A stretch of 64,000 nucleotides of DNA, from positions 434,001 through 498,000 of the forward strand of contig NZ_JANLCK010000003.1 of assembly GCF_024979315.1 (NCBI RefSeq). The letters run 5' to 3'. This document shows, piece after piece, positions 33,744 to 41,487 of this stretch (position 1 is its first letter; the number at the start of each line of letters is the position of its first letter). This stretch comes from Herbiconiux oxytropis (GTDB lineage: Bacteria > Actinomycetota > Actinomycetes > Actinomycetales > Microbacteriaceae). Under the pieces are notes generated by a model, which saw only the letters and a list, made by a program, of their open reading frames with translations, was not told the origin of the DNA and ran no database searches. A program made the position numbers and the translations under genes.

Positions 33744-34199
33744 GTGCTCGACGAACTAGATACGGCCATCGTGCGCGAACTGCAGGCGGATGCGCGCCGC
33801 ACCAACCGCGACATCGCCGCGGCGGTCGGCGTTTCACCGACCACAGCTCTCGACCGCACGCGGGGCCTCCGTGAGCGGGGAGTCATCCGCGGTGCCGCGC
33901 TGGATCTCGACCTGGCTGCCATCGGGCGCCCGGTGCAGGCGATGATCGCCGTGCGCATCCGCCCGCCGTCGCGCCGCAACATCGAGGGGTTCCGCAACTG
34001 GGTGAGCGCGCTGCCCGACACCCTCGGCGTCTTCGTGACGAGCGGCACGGAGGACTTCCTCATCCACGTCGCAGTGCCCGACAACGAGAGCCTCTACGCC
34101 TTCGTCATCGACCGCCTGACCGAGCGGCCGGAGGTGGCCGACGTGCGCACCTCCGTGGTCTACGAGCACCTTCGGAACCCGCGCATCCGCCCGGTCTGA
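33744..34199 (+). CDS. Lrp/AsnC-family transcriptional regulator
   Basis: A 151-residue regulator with the usual layout. An N-terminal helix-turn-helix contains LDELDTAIVRELQADARRTN and IAAAVGVSPTTALDRTRGLR. The C-terminal ligand-binding (RAM) domain contains VFVTSGTEDFLIHVAVPDNE. The GTG at 33744 is chosen because it has a GGAGGTG ribosome-binding site at ideal spacing and gives the family's normal length and N-terminus. It is divergent from the DUF2000 gene and probably regulates it and itself. Confidence 0.9.
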   Translation: MLDELDTAIVRELQADARRTNRDIAAAVGVSPTTALDRTRGLRERGVIRGAALDLDLAAIGRPVQAMIAVRIRPPSRRNIEGFRNWVSALPDTLGVFVTSGTEDFLIHVAVPDNESLYAFVIDRLTERPEVADVRTSVVYEHLRNPRIRPV

Positions 34200-34307
34200 G
34201 GTGCGGCGCGCGGTGCCGGATTCCCTGGTCGCGTTGCGCTCCGGATGCGACGATGGGCACCGCTGCGACGACGCAAGCACCCACCCACCCACCACCAGAG
34301 GAGCAAC

Positions 34308-34847
34308 ATGACGGATGCCACCCCCACCCTGCCTCCCACGGGTCGTCGTGAGACCCGTGGCCTCGACACGGCACTCGTCTTCAATCGTGACTTCGCCGCC
34401 ACTCCCGCCGAGGTCTGGGCGGCCCTCACGGAGCCGGCCCTGCTCGAGCGCTGGATCGGCACGTTGAGCGGTGATCCGCTGGCGGGCACCGTCGTGTTCC
34501 GCATGACGGCCGAGGGTGAGGACGTGCCGGAGGAGCCCGTCACGATCACCGACTGCGCGCCTCGGGAGCGCCTGGCGCTGCAGCTCGGTGTCGGCGACGG
34601 CGCAGCCGACCCCTGGCGCCTCGAAATCGACCTCGCCGCGCACGACGCGGGCACCGGCCCCGTGGGCACCACCCTCACCTTCGCCCAGCTCCTGACCGAC
34701 CCCTCCGGCGTCGGCGACATCGCCCCGGGCTGGGAGTACTACCTCGACCGCCTCGCCGCGGTCCTCCGCGGTGCAGATGTGGAGGCGGTCCGCTTCGAGC
34801 ACTACCACCCCGGCCAGAGCGAGCACTACCGAGCGATGTTCTCCTGA
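34308..34847 (+). CDS. SRPBCC (AHSA1-like) domain protein
   Basis: A 179-residue protein. After a 20-residue leader it has the AHSA1/SRPBCC pattern: FNRDFAATPAEVWAALTEPA, LLERWIGTLSG and the C-terminal long helix WEYYLDRLAAVLRGADVEAV. These START-like folds bind hydrophobic ligands, and the exact role is unknown. The start at 34308 has an AGAGGAG ribosome-binding site. It is the last core gene before the tRNA-Gln locus. Confidence 0.85.
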   Translation: MTDATPTLPPTGRRETRGLDTALVFNRDFAATPAEVWAALTEPALLERWIGTLSGDPLAGTVVFRMTAEGEDVPEEPVTITDCAPRERLALQLGVGDGAADPWRLEIDLAAHDAGTGPVGTTLTFAQLLTDPSGVGDIAPGWEYYLDRLAAVLRGADVEAVRFEHYHPGQSEHYRAMFS

Positions 34848-34888
34848 TCAGGTGTTCTCCTGCAGTCCACACACACGGTGCCGCCGTT

Positions 34889-34918
34889 TTGGAATCGGCG
34901 CGGCGGATGCGCTAAAGT
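34889..34918 (+). promoter_or_regulatory. Promoter of tRNA-Gln
   Basis: TTGGAA (-35, 34889-34894) and TAAAGT (-10, 34913-34918) are separated by 18 bases. The mature tRNA begins 31 bases downstream. Confidence 0.6.
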
Positions 34919-34949
34919 AAACAGTCGGCTCGGCCAGTGGTTGAGACGG

Positions 34950-35021
34950 TGGGGTATGGTGTAATTGGCAACACGGCTGATTCTGGTTCAGTTGTTCTTG
35001 GTTCGAGTCCAGGTACCCCAG
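34950..35021 (+). tRNA. tRNA-Gln (anticodon CTG)
   Basis: A complete 72-base cloverleaf. The acceptor stem is TGGGGTA/TACCCCA with discriminator G. The D-stem is GTGT/ACAC. The anticodon stem is GCTGA/TCAGT with loop TTCTGGT, giving anticodon CTG. The T-arm is CTTGG-TTCGAGT-CCAGG. The 3' CCA is not encoded. It reads CAG codons. A terminator follows directly and the unusual-composition region begins right after it. Confidence 0.95.
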
Positions 35022-35028
35022 CGAGCAA

Positions 35029-35050
35029 GGCCCGGATTTCCGGGCCATTT
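35029..35050 (+). terminator. Terminator after tRNA-Gln
   Basis: GGCCCGG-ATTT-CCGGGCC forms a 7-base stem followed by ATTTGCATTT, 8 bases after the tRNA 3' end. Confidence 0.8.
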
Positions 35051-35409
35051 GCATTTCCAGCAGCAGGCTGTAGCGACGTGGTCTAGGTAAACGCTCGATC
35101 TATTTCGGGGAGAGACTCTCAGTTGGATCGTGTCGCAAATGAGGCTTTCTAGTCGATCGTGGTGAGACGTTTCAAAACGCTTGGGTTGCGAGACGCAACA
35201 TCCCGCCCGTTCAGGGCACCCGTGCGGGCAAAGAATGCGGGCGGGGTAAACGGGCATCCCAGTAACGGCGGGGCCGGTGCAGTAAACGACACCAACCGCC
35301 GCTCGTTTCTCGACCGGCTTGCGGGCGTTAGCGGAAAGCCGAGCTACTCGTACATCCGCCCCAGCGTGCCGCTCCTCCTAGTGTCTGAGCGAGGAGGGAG
35401 AATGCGTCC
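35051..35409. other. Intergenic 359 bases at the left edge of the atypical region
   Basis: No convincing gene. Short open frames on both strands lack family similarity and ribosome-binding sites, and one of them overlaps the tRNA. Composition is less G/C-biased than the core genes. A GAGGAGGGAG purine tract at its right end may serve the next gene. No duplicated tRNA 3' end (attachment site) was found by eye. Confidence 0.5.
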
Positions 35410-36414
35410 ATGAGCTATAGGACGGCAGACGGTGCCAGCTATGAGGGTCGCGACGCATTGGGCAATGAGAAATTCAGTGTGTCTATCCCATACGACGAGC
35501 ACGGCTTTTTTGGCCGTGAGTGCCCCGCCTGCCATCAGGTGTTCCGGATGAACGGCGAGGATTACGACGCGCTTCCAGATGACCTTGTGCTGATCTGCCC
35601 CTACTGCGGGCACGACGAAGAGCACAGCGAGTTCATGACGGCTCAGCAACGGGACCGGGCTTTGCAGGTTGCCCAGGACGCGGCCATGCAACTCGTGTCC
35701 GACATGCTCGACAAGAGCTTCCGTTCGATGGCGCGTTCAACCAGGAACAATCATTTCGTCAAGGTCTCATACCGGTCGAAGCCGTTCTATCCGCAACCCC
35801 TGCCTGGCATCAATGAGGAGAGGCTCGTCCGAGAACGGACCTGCACCGCTTGCGGTGTGCGCTACGCGATCTTCGGCGAGCACCGCTTCTGTCCGGTAAG
35901 TGGAGCACTTGATGCAGCTGAGATTGCTCGCGATGCCCTGGCCGCGGAGACCGCGAAACTAACCGCTCTCAGCGACATCCCGGATGCCCAAAGAGCAGTA
36001 CTTCGCGAGCAGGGTGTCTTCGATCGCATTGCAGTCGACACTCTTGGTCGGGTCGTCGGAATCGTGGAAGCGCTCGCATCAGCGGAGTTCGCCAGTCGGG
36101 CACAGGGTGCCGACACGATCGTGCGGGGGCGGGGCAACGTGTTCCAGCGCCTGGACGACCTCGCGCAAGTTTTTGCCGACCATTTGGGCGTCGATCCACG
36201 CTCGTTACCCGAAGTCGACTGGGCGGCACTACATCGACTTTGGGCAGCCCGCCACGCGCATGTCCATGCAGACGGTCGTGTAGACGCCAAGTACCTGCGA
36301 TCTGTCCCAACTTCGTCACTGAAACTCGGGCAGCGAGTAGTTGTGTCCGAGCGGGACGCCCGAATTGCCATCGAGCAGGCCACAGCCCTCTGTGACGCCT
36401 TGGTTGTCAGCTGA
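35410..36414 (+). CDS. Zinc-ribbon protein with possible C-terminal HEPN-like domain
   Basis: A 334-residue protein not assigned to a named family. Two CxxC pairs at residues 38-41 and 63-66 (RECPACHQ, LICPYCGH) form a likely zinc ribbon. A second cluster lies at C145/C148/C161 (RTCTACGVRYAIFG...RFCP). The C-terminal half is helical and ends with ARHAHVHADGRVD, where RHAHVH (281-286) fits the Rx4H motif of HEPN ribonucleases. A role in RNA cleavage or defence is inference. Codon usage is less G/C-biased than in the core genes. A purine-rich GAGGAGGGAG lies about 10 bases upstream of the start. Confidence 0.75.
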   Translation: MSYRTADGASYEGRDALGNEKFSVSIPYDEHGFFGRECPACHQVFRMNGEDYDALPDDLVLICPYCGHDEEHSEFMTAQQRDRALQVAQDAAMQLVSDMLDKSFRSMARSTRNNHFVKVSYRSKPFYPQPLPGINEERLVRERTCTACGVRYAIFGEHRFCPVSGALDAAEIARDALAAETAKLTALSDIPDAQRAVLREQGVFDRIAVDTLGRVVGIVEALASAEFASRAQGADTIVRGRGNVFQRLDDLAQVFADHLGVDPRSLPEVDWAALHRLWAARHAHVHADGRVDAKYLRSVPTSSLKLGQRVVVSERDARIAIEQATALCDALVVS

Positions 36415-36552
36415 CAGGTTGTCACGCATAGCGTGCCGATAACCACCTGCTGCGGCTTGCCGCTTCAGCAGGCAGGAACCTCCGTCCTGGCGGCCCCGAC
36501 ATCGATCCCTCAGCGGGCACATGGTGCTGACGTGGCTGACCGGCAGAAGTAG

Positions 36553-36930
36553 TTAGACAGGTCCGATGAATCGCACGCCGACGCTCGAGGCGACAACCTG
36601 AATGTCTCCGAAGTCTCCCGCAAGGCGATAATTGTCGTCCTGAAAAGTGAACTCGTCCATCGCACCCCAATCGTGCTCGCCGTCGGCATTTATTGCCGGT
36701 GGAACGCCTTGACCGTTCCAGGTCAGCGAAGTGACCCCTCTGAATTCGATGACACCGCGGCGATAGTAAGTGACTTCTCCCTCCCGTGGTGGGCGCAGGT
36801 TTGGATGATCCCTTGCGAATGAGAGGTCGATTTCTACCTGGAGGATGTTCGGCTTGGCGACAATACCAAGCACGCAGCTGTACTCCAGAACGTAGTGCTG
36901 CAGAGCAGGCAGCGTTGTGTAGTCAGGCAC
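36553..36930 (-). CDS. Hypothetical protein
   Basis: A 125-residue, probably beta-rich cytoplasmic protein. It begins MPDYTTLPALQHYVLEYSCV and contains YYRRGVIEFRGVTSLTWNG and DDNYRLAGDFGDIQVV. No recognised domain. The start is GTG. The small size, acidic composition and location among hypothetical genes are reminiscent of immunity-type proteins, but nothing in the sequence proves that. Codon third positions are mixed, unlike core genes. Confidence 0.55.
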   Translation of the reverse strand: MPDYTTLPALQHYVLEYSCVLGIVAKPNILQVEIDLSFARDHPNLRPPREGEVTYYRRGVIEFRGVTSLTWNGQGVPPAINADGEHDWGAMDEFTFQDDNYRLAGDFGDIQVVASSVGVRFIGPV

Positions 36931-37139
36931 ACGTCGAGACTAGCGATGACCAATCAGGAGTGAGACAGAGAACGCTTGAACCGCACGTATCCTCTCCCAG
37001 CGAGATGGCCTTGGTATTACGGCCGGCCGGAGCGCTCGAATAGCGATCATCCTTCGCTCACGACGACCAGCTCGGTGTCACGATGTGTGACGCGGTCTGA
37101 GAGCCTGGGTGCATCCTCATACTTCAGTTAGGAGCGAAA

Positions 37140-37628
37140 TTGGCGTCAAGGAGATTTCTGGCCGTCGCAGCTGTCCTTGCACTCCTGCTCAGCGGCTGCA
37201 CCAGAGAAAGCGCTTCGGATCCGATACACACACCATCTGTTCTGACGGGCACGTGGGTCGCAACTGGGCCCAATGGACAAGAGGCCACACTCGAATTACG
37301 CGCCGACCGCTCGGCGAGCTTCACGGGCATACCAGTTCAAATGGTGCTCGGGAGGTTATCTGTTCATTCAGGTGAGCCACTTGACTGGGCCGACGTCGTT
37401 GACCGGGACGGAACTTGGAGTGCCCAGGCAAACAATGCCTACCGGTACTTATCGTTCCGGTTCTCCCCGGCGGTGGAGGAAGAGACGACCATGTTGCTGA
37501 GTCTGGAGCGCGACCAATCGGCGTGGAACCTTTACTACAAGCTCGACGGCGACGAAGGACCCCGGCTGGACTTCGAGAGAAGCGCCACTGAGAGTGGTCA
37601 GCAGCACGACTTTCCCGCTGACCGATAG
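37140..37628 (+). CDS. Putative lipoprotein
   Basis: A 162-residue protein with a clear lipoprotein signal: basic start, hydrophobic core FLAVAAVLALLLSGC and lipobox LSGC (cysteine near residue 20). The rest looks beta-rich, with LTGTWVATGPNGQEATLELR and TWSAQANNAYRYLSFRF. It should be anchored on the outer face of the membrane. The start is TTG with an AGGAG ribosome-binding site 5 bases upstream. The family and function are unknown. Confidence 0.7.
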   Translation: MASRRFLAVAAVLALLLSGCTRESASDPIHTPSVLTGTWVATGPNGQEATLELRADRSASFTGIPVQMVLGRLSVHSGEPLDWADVVDRDGTWSAQANNAYRYLSFRFSPAVEEETTMLLSLERDQSAWNLYYKLDGDEGPRLDFERSATESGQQHDFPADR

Positions 37629-37695
37629 GTGCCAACTGAGCGATCATCCTCCGTCTCGCGAGACCATCCCTCAGCGGGCGCTTCTCATGCCGGCT

Positions 37696-38199
37696 TCATT
37701 CGACCGGCCAAATCCGGTCCGCGAGCACGTCGGGATCCCTACTGAATCGACCACGCACGAGTACGCGCTGAGCCTCGCGCCACGGTACGACCACACTCGT
37801 CCGCCGGTGAAGAGTTCCAGCTTCGGCGTCTGCAAAAACCGCAGCGTCGTAAGGATCCACCTCAGAAAAGAGTCGTACGAAGATCATTCGTCTTGATGCG
37901 TCTGCCTGTTCGAGCTCGATCCAGCTATTTCCTGGGTAGTCATCCACGTCGAAGTCGAACTTAGGAAAAGGGAGTGCTTTGGCGAATCTCGGATCTGCCG
38001 AGACTGCATTCGTCACAACGTTAGAGAAGAGCGCTTCGGCGATTGCTTCCCAACCGTCGTGGGCATCTTCGTCGTGCCAGCTGAGACCGGCGCGCTCGAC
38101 AATCGGCCCCAGCGCTATGAGTGAGTCTCGATATACCGCGAGGAGGTCGCGCAGCTCGTAGCTTCGCGGCGAAGAAGGCACCTGGTCATCGGTACTCAC
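37696..38199 (-). CDS. Hypothetical protein
   Basis: A 167-residue soluble acidic protein of unknown family. It has an N-terminal helical part (ELRDLLAVYRDSLIALGPIV) and a central FPKFDFDVDDYPGNSWIELE segment, followed by strands. The start is GTG with an AGGGGGA ribosome-binding site. It is transcribed against the lipoprotein gene. The composition is intermediate between the core genome and the neighbouring low-GC genes. Confidence 0.65.
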   Translation of the reverse strand: MSTDDQVPSSPRSYELRDLLAVYRDSLIALGPIVERAGLSWHDEDAHDGWEAIAEALFSNVVTNAVSADPRFAKALPFPKFDFDVDDYPGNSWIELEQADASRRMIFVRLFSEVDPYDAAVFADAEAGTLHRRTSVVVPWREAQRVLVRGRFSRDPDVLADRIWPVE

Positions 38200-38685
38200 A
38201 TAGTCCCCCTCGGCCCCGTCATCGGTTCCCTACGAAAACGTTAGGCCAATCCCCGGTCGAAAATGCGCCGCGTTCCTCGTCCCTCCCCGCGGGGCGGCGT
38301 ATTCGTGCACGTTGATCGATCCCCAGTGGGGCTTCGAGGTCTCGATCGAGCAGGGGCCCGCGTTACCACCGGGGCGCGTAATCTCGGAAATTGCTGCCCT
38401 GTCTATCGGTCACCGCAACGCGTCCACTCCGCCGCGGTGCCTTCGTGAAGCGCTGAGCAGCGACGGGTGGGCACTTTGATGGAACCGGATAACGGTTCCC
38501 ACTGATGGTTGGTCAGATTGGCACTCGCGCCAGGCGCTGTGTTGGCAAAGCATGAGGGGTCCGAACTGGGCTGCTGGACCGCTGGTCTACGACGCGCTCG
38601 TGGTGCGGCGGCTCTCCGCGTCGCGGCCGGAAAAGTTACGGCTGGCCGACATCTCCGCTGGCTTGAACGCCATCATGCGACGCAT
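38200..38685. other. Non-coding or degenerate stretch, with a possible 48-codon remnant
   Basis: 486 bases without a convincing complete gene. On the (+) strand 38552-38698 is an open frame of 48 codons (starts MRGPNWAAGP, ends NAIMRRIYFR), uninterrupted and coding-like, with the upstream frame also open. It could be the end of a decayed gene. No ribosome-binding site or family was recognised. Confidence 0.35.
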
Positions 38686-39258
38686 CTATTTCCGCTGAGG
38701 GCTCTCGACCGAACTGACGCCGGCGATTCGGCGCATCTCCTCGCGCACCTTGGGGGACGCGATTGGCCTACCTAGGTCCGGGTGCAGTGGGATCGATGGT
38801 TCCAACTCCGCAGCGACGGCCAAGGAGTCCGAGGCAAAAGACTCTGCGCCGACGTCTCCGAGGGCTTCGGCTACTCGGGCCTGCGCGACCAGATACCTGA
38901 GCACCGAATCCCGGAACATTCTCATCCGAGATATTTCTGGCTTCACCGCATCGAGGAGAGTCTTCGCCTCCTGCATGTCGGCCCGATGGCCTTTGGCGAT
39001 CAGGATCCCTGCCAGCAGCACCTCGGTCATTCCCGTGGTTCCCGAACGCCCCGTCACGCTCTCTGCGATGAGCTGTAGAACTTGTCGGAGGTAATTCGCC
39101 GCCTGGTCCGGATCGCCAGCATCCGCGAAGGTGATCCCGAGTTGCTCGGTTGCTGAGAGCACCTGCAGCCGATCGCCGCTGTAGTCAGCAATTACCCGCT
39201 TGAAGAGTTCCTGCCCCGCAACGCGCGTGGCTTCTTCGTCCTGGCGCACGAGATGCAC
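38686..39258 (-). CDS. TPR-like protein, probably truncated at the 5' end
   Basis: A helical protein of at least 190 residues with TPR-like repeats (LATATEQ-type pattern ATEQLGITFADAGDPDQAAN and YLVAQARVAEALGDVGAESF). The first usable start is GTG at 39258. The frame stays open and protein-like further upstream (to 39354, reading ARPWNRAQYVRIQA) before a stop, with no start codon in that stretch. This looks like the C-terminal part of a longer gene that lost its beginning, perhaps at an insertion or deletion boundary near 39350. It could still be translated from 39258. Confidence 0.5.
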   Translation of the reverse strand: MHLVRQDEEATRVAGQELFKRVIADYSGDRLQVLSATEQLGITFADAGDPDQAANYLRQVLQLIAESVTGRSGTTGMTEVLLAGILIAKGHRADMQEAKTLLDAVKPEISRMRMFRDSVLRYLVAQARVAEALGDVGAESFASDSLAVAAELEPSIPLHPDLGRPIASPKVREEMRRIAGVSSVESPQRK

Positions 39259-39434
39259 GGCCTGAATGCGTACATATTGCGCTCGGTTCCACGGGCGTGC
39301 GCGGGCCAGTTTCGACTCAAACTCATGCGAGACGGCGACGACAGAGCGGTGGGTTCAGGTACGAAGCGGGCCTAAAGGCACCAAGATTACGAATGGTGGT
39401 TACAAGGCACCAGGACAAAGGAGACAGTAGGACG

Positions 39435-39968
39435 ATGTTTCGGCGGCACACCCAATCCGAAGTCTGGCGAGCGTCCATTGGCCTGATTAGGGACCATTGT
39501 GAGCGGGGGCCCGACTTGTACTTCCTGCTTACCAATCTAGAGTTCCGAGAGACCGCGGAACTCGTAGATCCGGCCCTCTGGATGGACTGGGTCGATCAGC
39601 TATTTCTTGCTCAAGGCGCGACGTTTGATCCCCCTAAAGATCCGTCTAGTTTGTGGGGGTTGTACCGCATTCGCGTTCCAGATGGCGGCCACGTGGACGT
39701 TGAGGTGCGAAACAGCGCGGTAAGCCTTTGGCCCGATTGGCTTGATTCGGGGCCGAAGGACGGGCTTAGCGAAGTTCAAGCGTTGCAATCGCTCCTTGAG
39801 CTGCTTAGTCAATACTCGCTGGCTGGAATAACGGATATCGAAATCATCCTCAAGGAGCTTGAAAGCGGCAAGAACCGGTTCAATTGGCTCGCATCGTGCG
39901 TTCGACTACTGGCGATGTCAGCCACGGAGCCGGCGTTCGCGAGGCTATCTCGCCCGAATCCGCGATGA
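39435..39968 (+). CDS. Hypothetical protein
   Basis: A 177-residue protein of unknown family. It begins MFRRHTQSEVWRASIGLIRD and contains the acidic/aromatic segment PALWMDWVDQLFLAQGATFD and an amphipathic C-terminal region. ATG at 39435 is chosen because AGTAGGACG just upstream can act as a ribosome-binding site. Upstream in-frame sequence overlaps the truncated TPR gene. Third codon positions include many A and T, unlike the core genome. It lies 19 bases before the DUF4304 gene and may be its partner. Confidence 0.55.
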   Translation: MFRRHTQSEVWRASIGLIRDHCERGPDLYFLLTNLEFRETAELVDPALWMDWVDQLFLAQGATFDPPKDPSSLWGLYRIRVPDGGHVDVEVRNSAVSLWPDWLDSGPKDGLSEVQALQSLLELLSQYSLAGITDIEIILKELESGKNRFNWLASCVRLLAMSATEPAFARLSRPNPR

Positions 39969-39987
39969 CAGCGAGGGGCCAACACTC

Positions 39988-40662
39988 GTGACCAGCCTGA
40001 TTGACCCGATGCGTCAGATCGTTGACCTCGCCGCTCCGCAACTGAAGGCTTTAGGATTCAGAAAGCGGCGACATTCGTTCAACCGCTCAGTAGGTGATGG
40101 AATCACCCACGTCTTGAACTTTCAGATGGGGTCTTCGAACCCGCCGGGCACGGTCGAGATTCCAGGCCTGCGCCCCAACTTGCAGGGACGGTTCACGGTG
40201 AACGTTGGAGTTCACTCTCCGTCGATGCCGCGCCAGCGATATCGACAGCTCACTTGGATCAACGAATACAATTGTCAACTGCGAAAGCGGCTCGGTTTCC
40301 TGCTTCCTGAGCAGGACGATGTCTGGTGGCATCTTGATCATCCCGACGCAGGGGTGGACGCGATCCGTGCGGTCATCGATGTCGGAGTGCCGTGGTTGGA
40401 TCGGTTTCAGTCGAGCGAGAGCATATGGTCTGCATTCGAAGCCGAGGGGTCGGAATCGATCGGAATGTCTCGGGCCGGCGCTCTCGATATTGCCGATCTC
40501 TACAGCGCGCACGGGCACCCCGAAGATGCCCGACGAGTACTCAATTCCTATGCTCGAAAAAGCCACAACTCACATCACGTCGATTACCTGGTGAAGCATC
40601 TCGAAGACCGTGGCTTCCATGACCTATCAGCACTGGTCCAATCGAGCCCGCCCAGCTCTTAG
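39988..40662 (+). CDS. DUF4304-like protein
   Basis: A 224-residue protein with the DUF4304 pattern near the N-terminus: LKALGFRKRRHSFNR, THVLNFQMGSSN and GRFTVNVGVHSP. The C-terminal part is variable. DUF4304 proteins often occur near toxin/immunity loci, but their role is not established. GTG at 39988 gives a normal N-terminus for the family. Longer starts upstream overlap the preceding gene in another frame. Codon usage is atypical for this genome. Confidence 0.65.
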   Translation: MTSLIDPMRQIVDLAAPQLKALGFRKRRHSFNRSVGDGITHVLNFQMGSSNPPGTVEIPGLRPNLQGRFTVNVGVHSPSMPRQRYRQLTWINEYNCQLRKRLGFLLPEQDDVWWHLDHPDAGVDAIRAVIDVGVPWLDRFQSSESIWSAFEAEGSESIGMSRAGALDIADLYSAHGHPEDARRVLNSYARKSHNSHHVDYLVKHLEDRGFHDLSALVQSSPPSS

Positions 40663-40752
40663 CTTGTGAAAAGCGGAACAGTCTTAGTCAAGCGTTCGTA
40701 TAGGGATCGGCTAACGGGCAGCTGCAACAATGCAATCTTCCAGCGCTCGGAC

Positions 40753-40778
40753 AAGGCCTCCCGCGGGATGCCTTTTTT
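40753..40778 (+). terminator. Rho-independent terminator
   Basis: AAGGC-c-TCCC-GC-GGGA-t-GCCTT forms a 9-base-pair stem with one mismatch, followed by TTTT. It lies 90 bases beyond the DUF4304 stop. T-tract terminators are otherwise rare in this window. Confidence 0.75.
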
Positions 40779-40802
40779 GCTGCCTCGGGCCCCTTCGTGC
40801 GG

Positions 40803-40822
40803 GTGTATCACCGGTGATACAC
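40803..40822. promoter_or_regulatory. Perfect palindromic operator of the toxin-antitoxin pair
   Basis: The 20-base sequence GTGTATCACCGGTGATACAC is a perfect palindrome ending 7 bases before the antitoxin ATG. It overlaps a -10-like TACACT (40818-40823). This is the expected site for antitoxin or complex autorepression. Confidence 0.75.
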
Positions 40823-40829
40823 TCAGGGC

Positions 40830-41066
40830 ATGTCGTCGGTCAGTGTGAGAGACCTCCGCAACCGTGGAGGAGACGTCCTGGCGCGCGTGGCGCGCGGGGA
40901 AGCGCTCGTCGTGACGAACGACGGGGCCGAGGTCGCCGAGCTGCGGCCGCTGCCCCGACAATCCCTGTCCACGCGGCAGCTGATCGAGAGGCGCCTCCAC
41001 CTTCCCCTCGTCGATCCCGAGGCCCTCCGCGCCGATCTCGACGAGCTCCTGGACTCGTCGCTGTGA
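40830..41066 (+). CDS. Phd/YefM-type antitoxin
   Basis: A 78-residue antitoxin. The N-terminal SVSVRDLRNRGGDVLARVAR and GEALVVTNDGAEVAELRPL form the Phd/YefM DNA-binding fold. The C-terminal tail (residues about 45-78), with alternating Arg/Leu and an acidic end, would wrap the toxin. It both neutralises the PIN toxin encoded next and represses the operon through the palindrome upstream. TGATG overlap with the toxin gene couples their translation. Confidence 0.9.
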   Translation: MSSVSVRDLRNRGGDVLARVARGEALVVTNDGAEVAELRPLPRQSLSTRQLIERRLHLPLVDPEALRADLDELLDSSL

Positions 41067-41476
41067 TGGTGCCGCCGCGGGGTCTGCTCGACACCTCCAC
41101 CGTGATCCTGCTCGGGCGGATCGACGATCCCGACGCGCTGCCCGATGAGCTGCTGATCAGCACCGTGACGATCGCCGAACTCAGTGTGGGGCCGCTGGTG
41201 GCCTCCGACGACAGCGTTCGTGCGGCGCGGCAGGCACACCTGCAGCAGGCTGAGGCCGACTTCGAGCCGCTGCCCTTCGACGGTGCGTCCGCGCGCGCTT
41301 TCGGACAGGTGGCAGCGGCGCTCCGACGCGCAGGCCGCAAGCCGGCGGCGCGCGCGTACGACGCGCTGATCGCCGCGATCGCCCTCGCGAACGACCTGCC
41401 GGTGGTGACCGCGAACCCGAGGGACTTCGCAGGCATCCCCGACTTGACCGTGGTCGAGGTTCAGGTTCGTCACTGA
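41066..41476 (+). CDS. PIN-domain toxin (VapC-like)
   Basis: A 136-residue PIN nuclease. The acidic metal site is complete: Asp9 (GLLDTST), Glu38 (TIAELSVG), Asp99 (RAYDALIAAIA) and Asp120 or Asn117 (TANPRDF). Such toxins cleave tRNA or rRNA and halt growth until the antitoxin is restored. The gene overlaps the antitoxin by one base. It sits at the boundary between the atypical region and the core-like catabolic block. Confidence 0.92.
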   Translation: MVPPRGLLDTSTVILLGRIDDPDALPDELLISTVTIAELSVGPLVASDDSVRAARQAHLQQAEADFEPLPFDGASARAFGQVAAALRRAGRKPAARAYDALIAAIALANDLPVVTANPRDFAGIPDLTVVEVQVRH

Positions 41477-41487
41477 CGAGGCGCTGC

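Noticed and set aside
34988-35257. 89-residue open frame on the (-) strand ending with the tRNA-Gln region
   Set aside because: It overlaps the tRNA gene and its terminator, and its C-terminus (GTWTRTKNN) is the usual artefact of tRNA antisense translation.
35159-35413. 84-residue (+) open frame before the zinc-ribbon gene
   Set aside because: No ribosome-binding site, no recognisable domain and mixed composition. It only runs into the next gene's start region.
37696-37896. Possible small (+) gene overlapping the hypothetical gene at 37696-38199
   Set aside because: Antisense to a better-supported (-) gene with a ribosome-binding site.
40663-40760. Possible tRNA remnant or attachment site between DUF4304 and the terminator
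   Set aside because: No cloverleaf or match to the tRNA-Gln 3' end could be made by eye.
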